Assembly: GCA_022360875.1 (NCBI GenBank)
Contig: JAKSBZ010000291.1
Location: forward strand, 1-46,170
Direction: 5' to 3'
DNA: 46,170 nt
DNA from: Cytophagales bacterium
GTDB lineage: Bacteria > Bacteroidota > Bacteroidia > Cytophagales > Cyclobacteriaceae
Shown here: positions 15,797-23,348 of the stretch, piece after piece
How the letters are laid out: the number at the start of each line of letters is the position of its first letter
Numbering within the stretch: the first letter of the stretch is position 1
The notes under the pieces: model-generated
The model's database searches: none
What the model saw: the letters and a program-made list of their open reading frames with translations, nothing else
What the model was told of the DNA's origin: nothing
Program-made: the position numbers and the translations under genes

Positions 15797-17875
15797 TTAT
15801 TCAACTCTTTTTCGAATCAGATGCACAACTCCTCTTTTCTGTATTTCCGTTCCTGAAGACGTGACAATCTTCGCCATGAACGAATAGGAGCCTTCCGGCA
15901 ATTTACGACCATTTTGGGTTCCATCCCAACCCAACTGCGCATCTTCTGTAGAAAAAACCAATGAACCCCACCGATTGAATATCATCAGGCTATAGCGACT
16001 AACCTGGGAATGAGCGCCAACGAAGCGGTACGTGTCGTTCAGTCCGTCGCCGTTGGGAGAAAAGGCTGTCGGGAAAACGAATACAGGAGCAAACTCGGCC
16101 TCCACCCAATTGGAATAAACCCGCTTGTCCCGGCCGTCTGCCGCAGAAATACGAAAGCGAACCCGATCAGCCTCAGACTGATCTGCAGCGGCTTCGTAGC
16201 TGAGCGCCTGCCCCAGCTCCAGCCGCAGCGTATCGCCCGAAACTGCCACCTGCTCCAGAGTATACTCAGGAGTTCCACTGTTCCAGCCTTCGTATTCGTT
16301 CCACTCAAGCAAAGCCGATTGGGAAGTAAGCTGTTGTTTTTCCAAAAAAATTGAGCAGGCTTTTTTTGAAGGCGCGAACTGTCCGCATTTGTCTTTATAA
16401 AAAACATAAAAACACTGAGAAGGCGTAACTACTGTATTGGCAATGCTCCATAAACTATCCTTTGTTTCCAGCGGCACATTGGCTAACCCGCTGTGAATAA
16501 AATAGGCATCGACCAACACGTTGTCCAAAGGCTCCCAGCTAAGCAACAAATCTTGCTCGTTTTGCACAGACACGTAAAAATCATCGATTGGTAATGGCTC
16601 GCGCCCGGCAAGCGACTGCAGGCGGACAGTATCCGACAAAACAATACCCTGCCCTCTGTAGCCTTTCCATCGATAAGTGTATATCCCGCCGCAGACCACC
16701 AGAGAATCCGGAAAAGGAAGATTTTCTTTGTCTGCCGGAATAAGACGCTCGTCGTTTCTGAACAAAACCAGGCTGTCGAACTGCCTCTCCTCCACAGTGC
16801 GGTTAATAAGCAAACGCCGGTTGGCATGGTCCGCTCGCCCTGAGATGCCTACTGTGTACGCGCTAACATATCTGTTCTGACAAATATCATAATTAAGACG
16901 AAGCCCATAGGACTGAGTGGAAGCAAAATGAACGGTGGAAAAAGTAAATTCTGTGTCTTCGGAAAGGATCGAGTCAAGCATGATAATGCTCGGCGAACCA
17001 GGAACAATGTTGGAGTAAGTCAAAAAAAGCGAGCTGTAGGGAGGCAGCTGACCAATCCGTATTTGAGTTTCCCCGCCAAGCGACTCAACTGATTCGAAAA
17101 CGGGCGGCGATACGGTCTCCACAGGCACAACTTCCCGGCTTAATACAGAAGCACAATTCTGGTCCCCTCCGTTTTCGAAAAGTCCGCGCACCGAAATGAT
17201 TTGCGGTGACGTGTCGGCATACTGATGGCGGGGCTTTTCATTTTTCTGATAAATCTGAGGCGAACTTCCGCTCTGAAAAGCCACTTCAAAAGAATCATAA
17301 AAGGGATCTTTGGAAAAATTCAGCTGAATGCGCCGGCCGGAGCAATAGTCTGAACTGAAAACCGGTTTAGGCGATTCTTTTACGTGGATCCGCAGCTGGT
17401 CAAGCGTGTTTTCAAGATATCCGTTTTGCCCAATGCCAACACGCGTAAGCGTATAGGTTCCGGGCCGGCTGTAGGTGTGCCGAACGGTGTCAAAAGGCGA
17501 TGCGTTCTGAATCGTGTATTTATTCAGAGAATCACGCTGAGCCCCGCCGTCTACGGGAGTGAAATCCCAAAAGTAGGAAACAGCATTGCCGTGGCAGGAA
17601 GGGCAGCCGGAAAGCCCTGTGATGGTTATGTCAAGAGGTGCGCAGCCTTTGTTGAATTCCACCTTGAATGTTCTGTGATCGCTGAATACCTGAGCGTAGC
17701 CGAACAGAAAAAATCCGGTGAAAATCTTCAGACAAATGAATATGGAAACGAAAAGCTTCAAGAAAACGGGGGACGCATTGGAACTGCAAGTATCTTCAGG
17801 CCAAACGGCACAAGACCTAAAAATGTAACGATTTTTTCGGGTTATGTGACGCTCATGTAAGTTAAGCGGAAACAT
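15797..17875 (-). CDS. PKD-like protein with T9SS type-B sorting (CHU_C) domain
   Basis: The protein is exported by Sec and then taken to the surface by the type IX system. From ATG 17875 it has 692 residues; the hydrophobic signal segment lies only at residues ~39-60 (FVSIFICLKIF…FGYAQ), so an internal TTG at 17761, giving 654 residues, may be the true start. Residues ~75-170 form a PKD-like domain (VSYFWDF … HTYSRPGTYTLT). The middle (~170-590) is built of beta-sandwich/fibronectin-like segments (for example LLSWEPLDNV and SALLEWNEY). The last ~95 residues are the CHU_C sorting domain: PTAFSPNGDGLND, MIFNRWGSLVF, GWDGTQNGRKLPEGSYSF. Such proteins serve as adhesins or gliding-related surface proteins. 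Confidence 0.88.
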   Translation of the reverse strand: MFPLNLHERHITRKNRYIFRSCAVWPEDTCSSNASPVFLKLFVSIFICLKIFTGFFLFGYAQVFSDHRTFKVEFNKGCAPLDITITGLSGCPSCHGNAVSYFWDFTPVDGGAQRDSLNKYTIQNASPFDTVRHTYSRPGTYTLTRVGIGQNGYLENTLDQLRIHVKESPKPVFSSDYCSGRRIQLNFSKDPFYDSFEVAFQSGSSPQIYQKNEKPRHQYADTSPQIISVRGLFENGGDQNCASVLSREVVPVETVSPPVFESVESLGGETQIRIGQLPPYSSLFLTYSNIVPGSPSIIMLDSILSEDTEFTFSTVHFASTQSYGLRLNYDICQNRYVSAYTVGISGRADHANRRLLINRTVEERQFDSLVLFRNDERLIPADKENLPFPDSLVVCGGIYTYRWKGYRGQGIVLSDTVRLQSLAGREPLPIDDFYVSVQNEQDLLLSWEPLDNVLVDAYFIHSGLANVPLETKDSLWSIANTVVTPSQCFYVFYKDKCGQFAPSKKACSIFLEKQQLTSQSALLEWNEYEGWNSGTPEYTLEQVAVSGDTLRLELGQALSYEAAADQSEADRVRFRISAADGRDKRVYSNWVEAEFAPVFVFPTAFSPNGDGLNDTYRFVGAHSQVSRYSLMIFNRWGSLVFSTEDAQLGWDGTQNGRKLPEGSYSFMAKIVTSSGTEIQKRGVVHLIRKRVE

Positions 17876-18257
17876 TTACGTTATTTCTTTACCTCAACTT
17901 GTCCTGCTGCAATCAAAAAAAGTAGAAATTCAGCAAAACAAAACCCATAACGCTTATCCCGGCACTTACATGACTCGATAATGCCGAACAGAAAAAAAAT
18001 CGCCAACTCAAAGAAATGGATATCGGAAGAAAACAAAATCATCCTCTGTAACCTCCTGAAAAACCCGCATTTAGCTTCGGCTTTCATTGGAGTGGCGTAC
18101 ACTTAGGATTTTCCGAAAATGAAAATCAACATTTTCATTATTTTGAAGAATAAATCCAAAGAGCCTCAGACAAATAAATTCTCATATTGTTGCTTATTTA
18201 GGCGCGAATCACTTAAATTTGCACTTCGTTTTAAGAAACTACAAAAATTGAAATAAA
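17876..18257. other. Intergenic region between the T9SS cargo gene and the 43-residue gene
   Basis: The region is divergent. Its right end holds the promoter of the 43-residue gene. A GTG-started minus-strand frame at 17881-18102 is cysteine- and aromatic-rich, lacks support and is not called. I see no consensus promoter for the T9SS cargo gene. Confidence 0.5.
18187..18221 (+). promoter_or_regulatory. Promoter of the 43-residue protein gene (TTGTTG, 21 bases, TAAATTTG)
   Basis: TTGTTG at 18187-18192 and TAAATTTG at 18214-18221 match the Bacteroidota -33 and -7 elements with suitable spacing. The predicted transcript would begin near 18228 and carry a leader of about 30 bases. Confidence 0.7.
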
Positions 18258-18389
18258 ATGGCATTAACTAAAAAAGGGAAAGTAAATAAGATTGTCGCTA
18301 AGAACAGACAGCACGCGATCAAATTGCAAAACGCTAAACCTGTAATTAAAAAAGTGGATGTTGAAGAGCTGAAAAAACAATTCGCTTAA
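18258..18389 (+). CDS. Conserved-looking 43-residue basic protein
   Basis: The frame starts ATGGCA, reads MALTKKGKVNKIVAKN at its N-terminus, and ends in LKKQFA with TAA. It holds eleven lysines, one arginine and only three acidic residues. The first ~30 residues are strongly basic and the last ~12 form a charged helix. There is no signal or membrane segment. A strong promoter precedes it and a perfect terminator follows about 30 bases after the stop, so it is a complete single-gene unit that looks highly expressed. The composition fits a nucleic-acid- or ribosome-associated protein; I do not recognise the family for certain. The shortness of the frame makes it easy for gene finders to miss. 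Confidence 0.75.
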   Translation: MALTKKGKVNKIVAKNRQHAIKLQNAKPVIKKVDVEELKKQFA

Positions 18390-18420
18390 TCCGCATTCGC
18401 CAAAGAAATTGATTAAAAGA

Positions 18421-18452
18421 AGCAAAGCCGAAAAGGGCTTTGCTTTTTTTTT
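18421..18452 (+). terminator. Terminator of the 43-residue protein gene
   Basis: AGCAAAGCC (18421-18429) pairs perfectly with GGCTTTGCT (18436-18444) around a six-base loop and is followed by eight T. This is a textbook intrinsic terminator. Confidence 0.93.
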
Positions 18453-18518
18453 GCGCGCAATTATCCATCTGTCTTTGATTTTTTTATATTAGAGCAATAA
18501 ACCAATAAATACTTTTTC

Positions 18519-19193
18519 ATGAGAACGTTACTATTTGCTTGGTTTTCGATGTTGATACCTCTGCTGAGCACAGGACAGGAAACACGCTCCCTGGATGCAT
18601 TTACGAGTGTGCGCGTTTCAGGAAACATAAAAGTCAGCCTGACCAAAGGAAACAAAAACTCCGTTCAAATACAGACAAACGAGGCGCTTAGCCCAAGCGA
18701 CGTGCTGACAAGAGTAAAAGGGGGCATACTGAAAATCAGTCTTAAGACTAAAATATACAAAAATGCCGACGCGCGTGTCGCGCTTACCTACAAAGAACTG
18801 CAGAAACTCCATGCCGGCAGCTCGGCCAGGATCCGCTCGGATGAACCATTAAAATCCGAAAGCCTGGAGCTGAGCACGGCATCATCCGGAAAATTGCGCA
18901 TGGCTTTAGAAGTCAAATTCCTAAACGCCTCGACCGGAACGGGCGGAGAAATGCAGCTAAGCGGCAAAGCCGGAAAACTGGACGCTGTTACCAGCTCGGG
19001 CGGCAGCTTTGACGCTTATGACCTTAAGGCTATGGAAGTGTACGTGAAAGCCAACACCGGCGGCATTGCCGAAGTTAACGCCAAAGAATACCTGGAAGCA
19101 AAAGCGGCAACAGGAGGAGCAGTGTACTACCGCGGCAATCCGAAAAAAGTTATGGTAAATAAAAATCTGGGCGGAAAAATCGTAAAACGCTGA
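18519..19193 (+). CDS. DUF2807 (head GIN domain) secreted protein
   Basis: This 224-residue protein has a cleavable signal (TLLFAWFSMLIPLLSTGQ, residues ~3-20). The rest is the DUF2807 or head-GIN beta-helix, a right-handed parallel helix built of repeating short strands: FTSVRVSGNIKVSLTKGN, GGILKISLKTK, LELSTASSGKLRMAL, FLNASTGTGGEMQL, LDAVTSSGGSFDAYDL. The Gly/Ser-rich turns are typical. Members are annotated as putative auto-transporter adhesins but their function is not established. The gene is monocistronic, with a strong terminator directly after it. Confidence 0.85.
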   Translation: MRTLLFAWFSMLIPLLSTGQETRSLDAFTSVRVSGNIKVSLTKGNKNSVQIQTNEALSPSDVLTRVKGGILKISLKTKIYKNADARVALTYKELQKLHAGSSARIRSDEPLKSESLELSTASSGKLRMALEVKFLNASTGTGGEMQLSGKAGKLDAVTSSGGSFDAYDLKAMEVYVKANTGGIAEVNAKEYLEAKAATGGAVYYRGNPKKVMVNKNLGGKIVKR

Positions 19194-19214
19194 ACAGATT
19201 GCTGTTGGTATTTC

Positions 19215-19252
19215 AAGCCGCAAGCGAAAAACAGAAGCTTGCGGCTTTTTTT
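19215..19252 (+). terminator. Terminator of the DUF2807 gene
   Basis: An 11-pair stem (19215-19225 with 19237-19247; AAGCCGCAAGC / GCTTGCGGCTT) is followed by a T-run reaching 19252. Confidence 0.92.
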
Positions 19253-19265
19253 ATGCTTTTTTTAA

Positions 19266-19273
19266 TAATTTTG
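19266..19273 (+). promoter_or_regulatory. Promoter -7 box of hemE (TAATTTTG)
   Basis: TAATTTTG matches TAnnTTTG and begins 13 bases after the T-run of the preceding terminator. A TTG at 19239-19241 in the terminator's right arm is a possible but slightly distant -33 element (24 bases). Confidence 0.45.
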
Positions 19274-19352
19274 AAAATGCGGAAAATTACGGAAAGCCCA
19301 AATGCCCGCAGCATTCCCAAAATTTAGAATTCAGATCGACAACAGTTACACT

Positions 19353-20393
19353 ATGTCTATACAAAATGACTTAATTCTCCGCACGGCACGGGGAGAAAAA
19401 ACAGAGCGGACTCCCGTATGGTTAATGCGCCAGGCAGGAAGGATTCTGCCCGAATACCGCAAGGTAAGAGCCAGCGTAAGCGGTTTCATCGAGCTTTGCC
19501 AAACGCCGGAGCTGGCTGCCGAAGTAACCATTCAGCCGGTGGACTTGCTGGGAGTGGACGCCGCCATCATTTTCTCTGATATCCTGGTGATTCCCGAAGC
19601 CATGGGCCTTCCTTACGAGCTGGTGGAAAAAAAAGGACCGTTCTTTCCCAACACGATTCAGACAGAAAGCGACCTGAAGAATGTCCGAACAGCCGATGCT
19701 GAAAGCGACCTTGGCTATGTGCTGGAAGCAATCAGACTTACGAAAAAGGAGCTGAACGGCCGAGTGCCGCTGATTGGCTTTGCCGGAGCGCCCTGGACAA
19801 TTTTCTCTTACATGATTGAGGGCGGAGGAAGCAAAACTTTTTCGAAAGCCAAAAAAATGCTCTATACGCAGCCGGAGCTCTCACACAGACTGCTGCAAAT
19901 GATCACCGACAGTACAATAAGCTATCTGAACGCGCAGATTAATGCAGGCGCGGATATGGTGCAGGTTTTCGACTCCTGGGCCGGCATTCTATCGCCGGCG
20001 CAGTACGAGACATTCGCCCTGAGCTACATCAGACAAATCTGCAATGCCATCAATCAGGAGGTGCCCGTAACGGTATTTGCCAAGGGCGCTTTTTTCGCAA
20101 GAGAGGAAATAAGCAAACTGAACTGCAACACCATCGGCCTGGACTGGAACATGGACATCAAAGAATCCCGAAAGCTGGCAGGAAAAAAAATACTGCAGGG
20201 TAATCTGGATCCTTGCGCCCTGTACGGCTCATTCGACGAAATCAGAAAGCAGACCAAAACCATGCTCGACGCTTTTGGCCCAGACAAACACATCGCCAAC
20301 TTAGGCCACGGCTTGTATCCTGACCTGCAGCCGGACAAAGTGCGCTGTTTTATTGACACTGTAAAAGAATACAGCACACAGATGAGAAAATAA
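19353..20393 (+). CDS. hemE: Uroporphyrinogen decarboxylase
   Basis: HemE converts uroporphyrinogen III to coproporphyrinogen III by removing four carboxyl groups, in haem synthesis. From ATG 19353 the protein has 346 residues, the normal length. [10 protein letters not shown] (residues 21-30) is the first family signature, with the two arginines that bind the substrate's propionates. [14 protein letters not shown] carries the conserved catalytic Asp, and [17 protein letters not shown] is the second signature. An upstream ATG at 19302 would add 17 non-conserved residues and is not used. The next gene, a Bacteroidota-conserved protein, is in my experience often beside hemE in this phylum. Confidence 0.95.
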   Translation: MSIQNDLILRTARGEKTERTPVWLMRQAGRILPEYRKVRASVSGFIELCQTPELAAEVTIQPVDLLGVDAAIIFSDILVIPEAMGLPYELVEKKGPFFPNTIQTESDLKNVRTADAESDLGYVLEAIRLTKKELNGRVPLIGFAGAPWTIFSYMIEGGGSKTFSKAKKMLYTQPELSHRLLQMITDSTISYLNAQINAGADMVQVFDSWAGILSPAQYETFALSYIRQICNAINQEVPVTVFAKGAFFAREEISKLNCNTIGLDWNMDIKESRKLAGKKILQGNLDPCALYGSFDEIRKQTKTMLDAFGPDKHIANLGHGLYPDLQPDKVRCFIDTVKEYSTQMRK

Positions 20394-20439
20394 TTCCGAA
20401 AAAAGCGGTTTCGCCTTTTACTTATAGCATTGCAGCTGA

Positions 20440-20469
20440 AACAGCGAACTGAAAAAACAGTTCGCTGTT
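20440..20469 (+). terminator. Perfect 12-bp hairpin after hemE, probable terminator
   Basis: AACAGCGAACTG and CAGTTCGCTGTT flank an A6 loop. The stem is perfect but is followed by GCTTTGG rather than a clean T-run, so termination may be weak or the hairpin may stabilise the hemE transcript. Confidence 0.6.
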
Positions 20470-20571
20470 GCTTTGGCACTCCGCATGCTAAACCAACTTA
20501 TAAGTTCAGCAGCTTTGCTCCGCTTGTGCAAACCGCTGAATTTCAGCAATGTCTTTAACAATCCAACGACC

Positions 20572-21051
20572 ATGATCACAGAATTCGAGCTTCTTCCGGA
20601 AACCAGCAGGATATTCATATTCCAAAGCCAGAAAAAACTGACGTCAGCACATGAGCAGCTCATCCGGGAAAACCTGCCTGACTTTTTGCAGACTTGGCAC
20701 GCACACGGCAAAAGGCTGAACAGCGCCTGGAAAATCTTTGACCGACATTTTTTAGTAATCGCCGTAAACGAAGACAGCCAAAATGCCTCGGGCTGCTCTA
20801 TTGATTCACTAAACCAGTTCATCCGGGTACTGTCAGAAAAGCTTTCAGCAGACCTATTCGACCGAAGCATTGCTTTCGGCTGTCAAAACGAACTTTCGTT
20901 TGCTGAACTTCAGGAACTTAAAACGCTTATCATCCGAGGAGTCATTACCCCGGATACACCTGTTTACAACAACTCCGTTGTCACCAAGAAAAAATTCAAT
21001 GAGGAGTGGAAACTGAAAGCCTCAAAAAGCTGGATGAGCAGGTATTTATAA
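20572..21051 (+). CDS. Conserved Bacteroidota protein, often misnamed 'ABC transporter ATPase'
   Basis: From ATG 20572 this is a 159-residue soluble protein starting MITEFELLPETSRIFIFQS. It has the family pattern of a helix-rich N-terminus (ALKxxW-like HGKRLNSAWKIFDRHFLVIAV), then the motif ASGCSIDSLNQFIR with a conserved Cys, and a C-terminal segment FNEEWKLKASKSW. There is no Walker A or B motif, so an ATPase name is not justified. An in-frame upstream ATG at 20473 would add 33 residues through the hairpin after hemE and is not used. Function is unknown. Confidence 0.8.
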   Translation: MITEFELLPETSRIFIFQSQKKLTSAHEQLIRENLPDFLQTWHAHGKRLNSAWKIFDRHFLVIAVNEDSQNASGCSIDSLNQFIRVLSEKLSADLFDRSIAFGCQNELSFAELQELKTLIIRGVITPDTPVYNNSVVTKKKFNEEWKLKASKSWMSRYL

Positions 21052-21069
21052 ACGTCTTTCAGTAAATTT

Positions 21070-21115
21070 AAATCCCGTCTCTGATTTTTTTAAAAAAATA
21101 ATGAGGCGGGATTTT
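21070..21115 (+). terminator. Terminator with nested A/T palindrome after the conserved protein gene
   Basis: AAATCCCGTCTC (21070-21081) pairs with GAGGCGGGATTT (21103-21114), with one G-T pair. The loop itself contains ATTTTTTTAAAAAAAT, a second palindrome. A T-rich tail follows. Confidence 0.78.
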
Positions 21116-21215
21116 ATTAAATGATTTTCAAAAAATCAAACCTATTCACCAAAACCAGTCACTATATCGTTATTTTTTATATTAATAATTACACAATAAA
21201 AAATAACCAACGCTC

Positions 21216-23237
21216 ATGTCAAAAACTGGTTTTTTCCTGAATCTCCTGCTCTTCTCTTTTATCCTGTCTGCGTCTCTTTCTTTCGGACAATCCGCTTTCA
21301 AAAAGGGACTCAAGCGATTTGACAAAGGGGAATACCAGCTGGCCATCCAGCACTTCGAAAAACAAGCCGCCAAAGACGAACTTGCAGAAGAATCCTATTT
21401 CTATATCGGCGAGTGCTACAGGCTTTCCAACCGGCTCTCCAGCGCCTTGCCCTTTTATGAAAAAGCCACAAAAAAAGAGGACATCGACGAAAAAGCCCAC
21501 TACTATTTTGCGCTGGCGCTTATGCGGCATGAAAAATACAGCGAGGCCAAGCAAGTGCTTGAAGCTTATCTGGAAAAAGCCAAAGACACTGCGTTTAAGG
21601 AAAATGCACAAAAGCTGCTAAGCAACATCGAAGTGCTGAAAATCAACCTTTCGAGCAAGGAGTCAAAATTCCGAGTGAAAAACATGGCGCGCATCAACAC
21701 TCCGGGCTCCGAATATTCGCCCTTTTACTACAAAGGTTTCCTGTATTTCACCTCCAACAGACACGACAGCAAGATACACCAGGCCACGGGCACTCCGTTT
21801 ACCGACATTTACAAAGTGAAAACGAAAGGTGCGATTATCGACGAAAAAACCATTGAACCTTTGATGCAGTCTTTCAACGACTACGGAACCCACGAAGCAT
21901 GCTTTTCTATTTCTCCCAGCGGGAAAACCGCTATTTTCGCTCGTGGAAACTCAGGCAAACGAAAAAGCACCAAAGATGTGAATCTTTACATCAGCAGGCG
22001 GGTAAAAGGCGTGTGGACCAGCCCCAAACTGATGAAATGCAATCACCCGGACAGCTGGAACTCAACTCCGGTATTTTCGCGCAACGGAAACACCATCTAT
22101 TTTGCGTCGAACCGGCCAGGAGGCTACGGAGGCACCGACCTGTACTCGGCTACCAGAAACAGCAAAGGTCAGTTTGCGAAAGTCAGAAACATGGGACCGC
22201 AGATCAATACCTTCGGCAACGAGCTGTTCCCCTTTGTTAGCAAAAAAAACCGGTTCTTCTTCGCTTCCGACGGTCATCCGGGCTTCGGCGGATTAGACTT
22301 GTTCGAAGCTACGGGCGCCAACAACACCATCGTGGTTAAAAACATGAACCGCCCCATCAATTCCCCTTCGGACGACTTCGGACTGTTTCTCTACAGCCAG
22401 GGCAAAGGGTTCTTCTGCTCCAACCGCGCCGGCGGAAAAGGCGATGATGACATTTACACCTTTCTGAATACCGACCCGGACAAAAAGACCGTGAAATATT
22501 ACCTGAAAGGAATTACTTACGAAAATCTTGACAACGAACATCTGCAAGTGCTTCCCGATACCGAAGTGCAGCTTCTTTCCAAAATTGACAACAAAGTGCT
22601 TGGGATAGTCAAATCCAACAAGCGCGGCCATTTCCGCTTCCGGATTTACGAAGACGAAGCCTACACGCTTTTCTCAAAAAAAGAAAGCTACCTGACCAGC
22701 CGTTCGGACTTCGACATGCACGGAAGGGCGCTCCGCCCTGAGGAGCTTGTGAAACAAGAAACCACGCATGAATTCGAGATCGACGTGATACTGAACAAGC
22801 TGGAGCTGAACAAGTCCATTGTGCTAAAAAACATCTATTACGACTTTGACAGATGGAACATACGAAAAGACGCCGAACAGGAACTTGACAAACTCGTCGC
22901 GCTGCTAAATGACAATCCGAAAATCCGGATTGAGCTCAGCTCCCACACCGACAGCAAGGGGGAAGATCTGTACAACATGGATCTTTCGCAGCGCAGAGCG
23001 GAATCCGCCGTGCAGTACATCATTTCACAGGGCATCGAAATGGGCAGGCTGGTGGCCAAAGGCTATGGCGAAAGCCTTCCGATAGCCGAAAACACCTTGT
23101 CCGACGGAAGCGACAATCCTGAAGGCCGGCAGAAAAACCGGCGAACGGAATTCAAAGTAATCGAGCTTCTTAAAGAAGAAACAAAACCAGCCGAAGAGAA
23201 GAACAGCGACCTGGAAGAGCGACTATTCGGCGAATAA
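21216..23237 (+). CDS. PorE-like TPR/PD40/CRD/OmpA family protein
   Basis: This 673-residue periplasmic or outer-membrane-associated protein begins with a signal peptide (residues ~1-25, ending SLSFGQ). Domains in order: TPR-like helices (~28-145), a PD40/WD40-like propeller (~155-425; repeated FTSNRHDS, FASNRPGGYGGTDLYSA, FFASDGHPGFGGLDLFEA, FCSNRAGGKGDDDIY), a carboxypeptidase-regulatory-like fold (~430-525; LPDTEVQLLSK…GHFRFRI), and a C-terminal OmpA peptidoglycan-binding domain (~540-655; IYYDFDRWNIRKDAEQELD, SSHTDSKG, NMDLSQRRAESAVQYI, RQKNRRTEFKV). This is the architecture of PorE (PG1058), a type IX secretion component in Porphyromonas gingivalis; but Bacteroidota encode several such paralogues, so orthology is an inference. 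Confidence 0.82.
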   Translation: MSKTGFFLNLLLFSFILSASLSFGQSAFKKGLKRFDKGEYQLAIQHFEKQAAKDELAEESYFYIGECYRLSNRLSSALPFYEKATKKEDIDEKAHYYFALALMRHEKYSEAKQVLEAYLEKAKDTAFKENAQKLLSNIEVLKINLSSKESKFRVKNMARINTPGSEYSPFYYKGFLYFTSNRHDSKIHQATGTPFTDIYKVKTKGAIIDEKTIEPLMQSFNDYGTHEACFSISPSGKTAIFARGNSGKRKSTKDVNLYISRRVKGVWTSPKLMKCNHPDSWNSTPVFSRNGNTIYFASNRPGGYGGTDLYSATRNSKGQFAKVRNMGPQINTFGNELFPFVSKKNRFFFASDGHPGFGGLDLFEATGANNTIVVKNMNRPINSPSDDFGLFLYSQGKGFFCSNRAGGKGDDDIYTFLNTDPDKKTVKYYLKGITYENLDNEHLQVLPDTEVQLLSKIDNKVLGIVKSNKRGHFRFRIYEDEAYTLFSKKESYLTSRSDFDMHGRALRPEELVKQETTHEFEIDVILNKLELNKSIVLKNIYYDFDRWNIRKDAEQELDKLVALLNDNPKIRIELSSHTDSKGEDLYNMDLSQRRAESAVQYIISQGIEMGRLVAKGYGESLPIAENTLSDGSDNPEGRQKNRRTEFKVIELLKEETKPAEEKNSDLEERLFGE

Positions 23238-23268
23238 ATTGAATCTCGTAACGCATTTCAGTTAATTG

Positions 23269-23304
23269 AAATACCCTTATTGTTGCAATACGGGTATTTT
23301 TTTT
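23269..23304 (+). terminator. Terminator of the PorE-like gene, overlapping the purM promoter
   Basis: AAATACCC-T-TATTG (23269-23282) pairs with CAATA-C-GGGTATTT (23286-23299), one mismatch, around the loop TTG, and is followed by T's. It starts 32 bases after the stop codon. Confidence 0.82.
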
Positions 23305-23311
23305 ATTTTTG
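23280..23311 (+). promoter_or_regulatory. Promoter of purM (TTGTTG, 18 bases, TATTTTTG)
   Basis: TTGTTG at 23280-23285 and TATTTTTG at 23304-23311 fit the Bacteroidota promoter pattern. The first lies in and next to the loop of the preceding terminator and the second in its T-run. The start codon of purM is 38 bases further on. Confidence 0.55.
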
Positions 23312-23348
23312 CCTCATATTTTTTAGCCATTACCCTAACCTTTCTACC

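Noticed and set aside
17881-18102. 73-residue minus-strand open frame with GTG start
   Set aside because: Its composition (many Cys, Phe, Arg) is unlike the neighbours, it has no recognisable domain and no promoter box, and it fills an intergenic gap between divergent genes.
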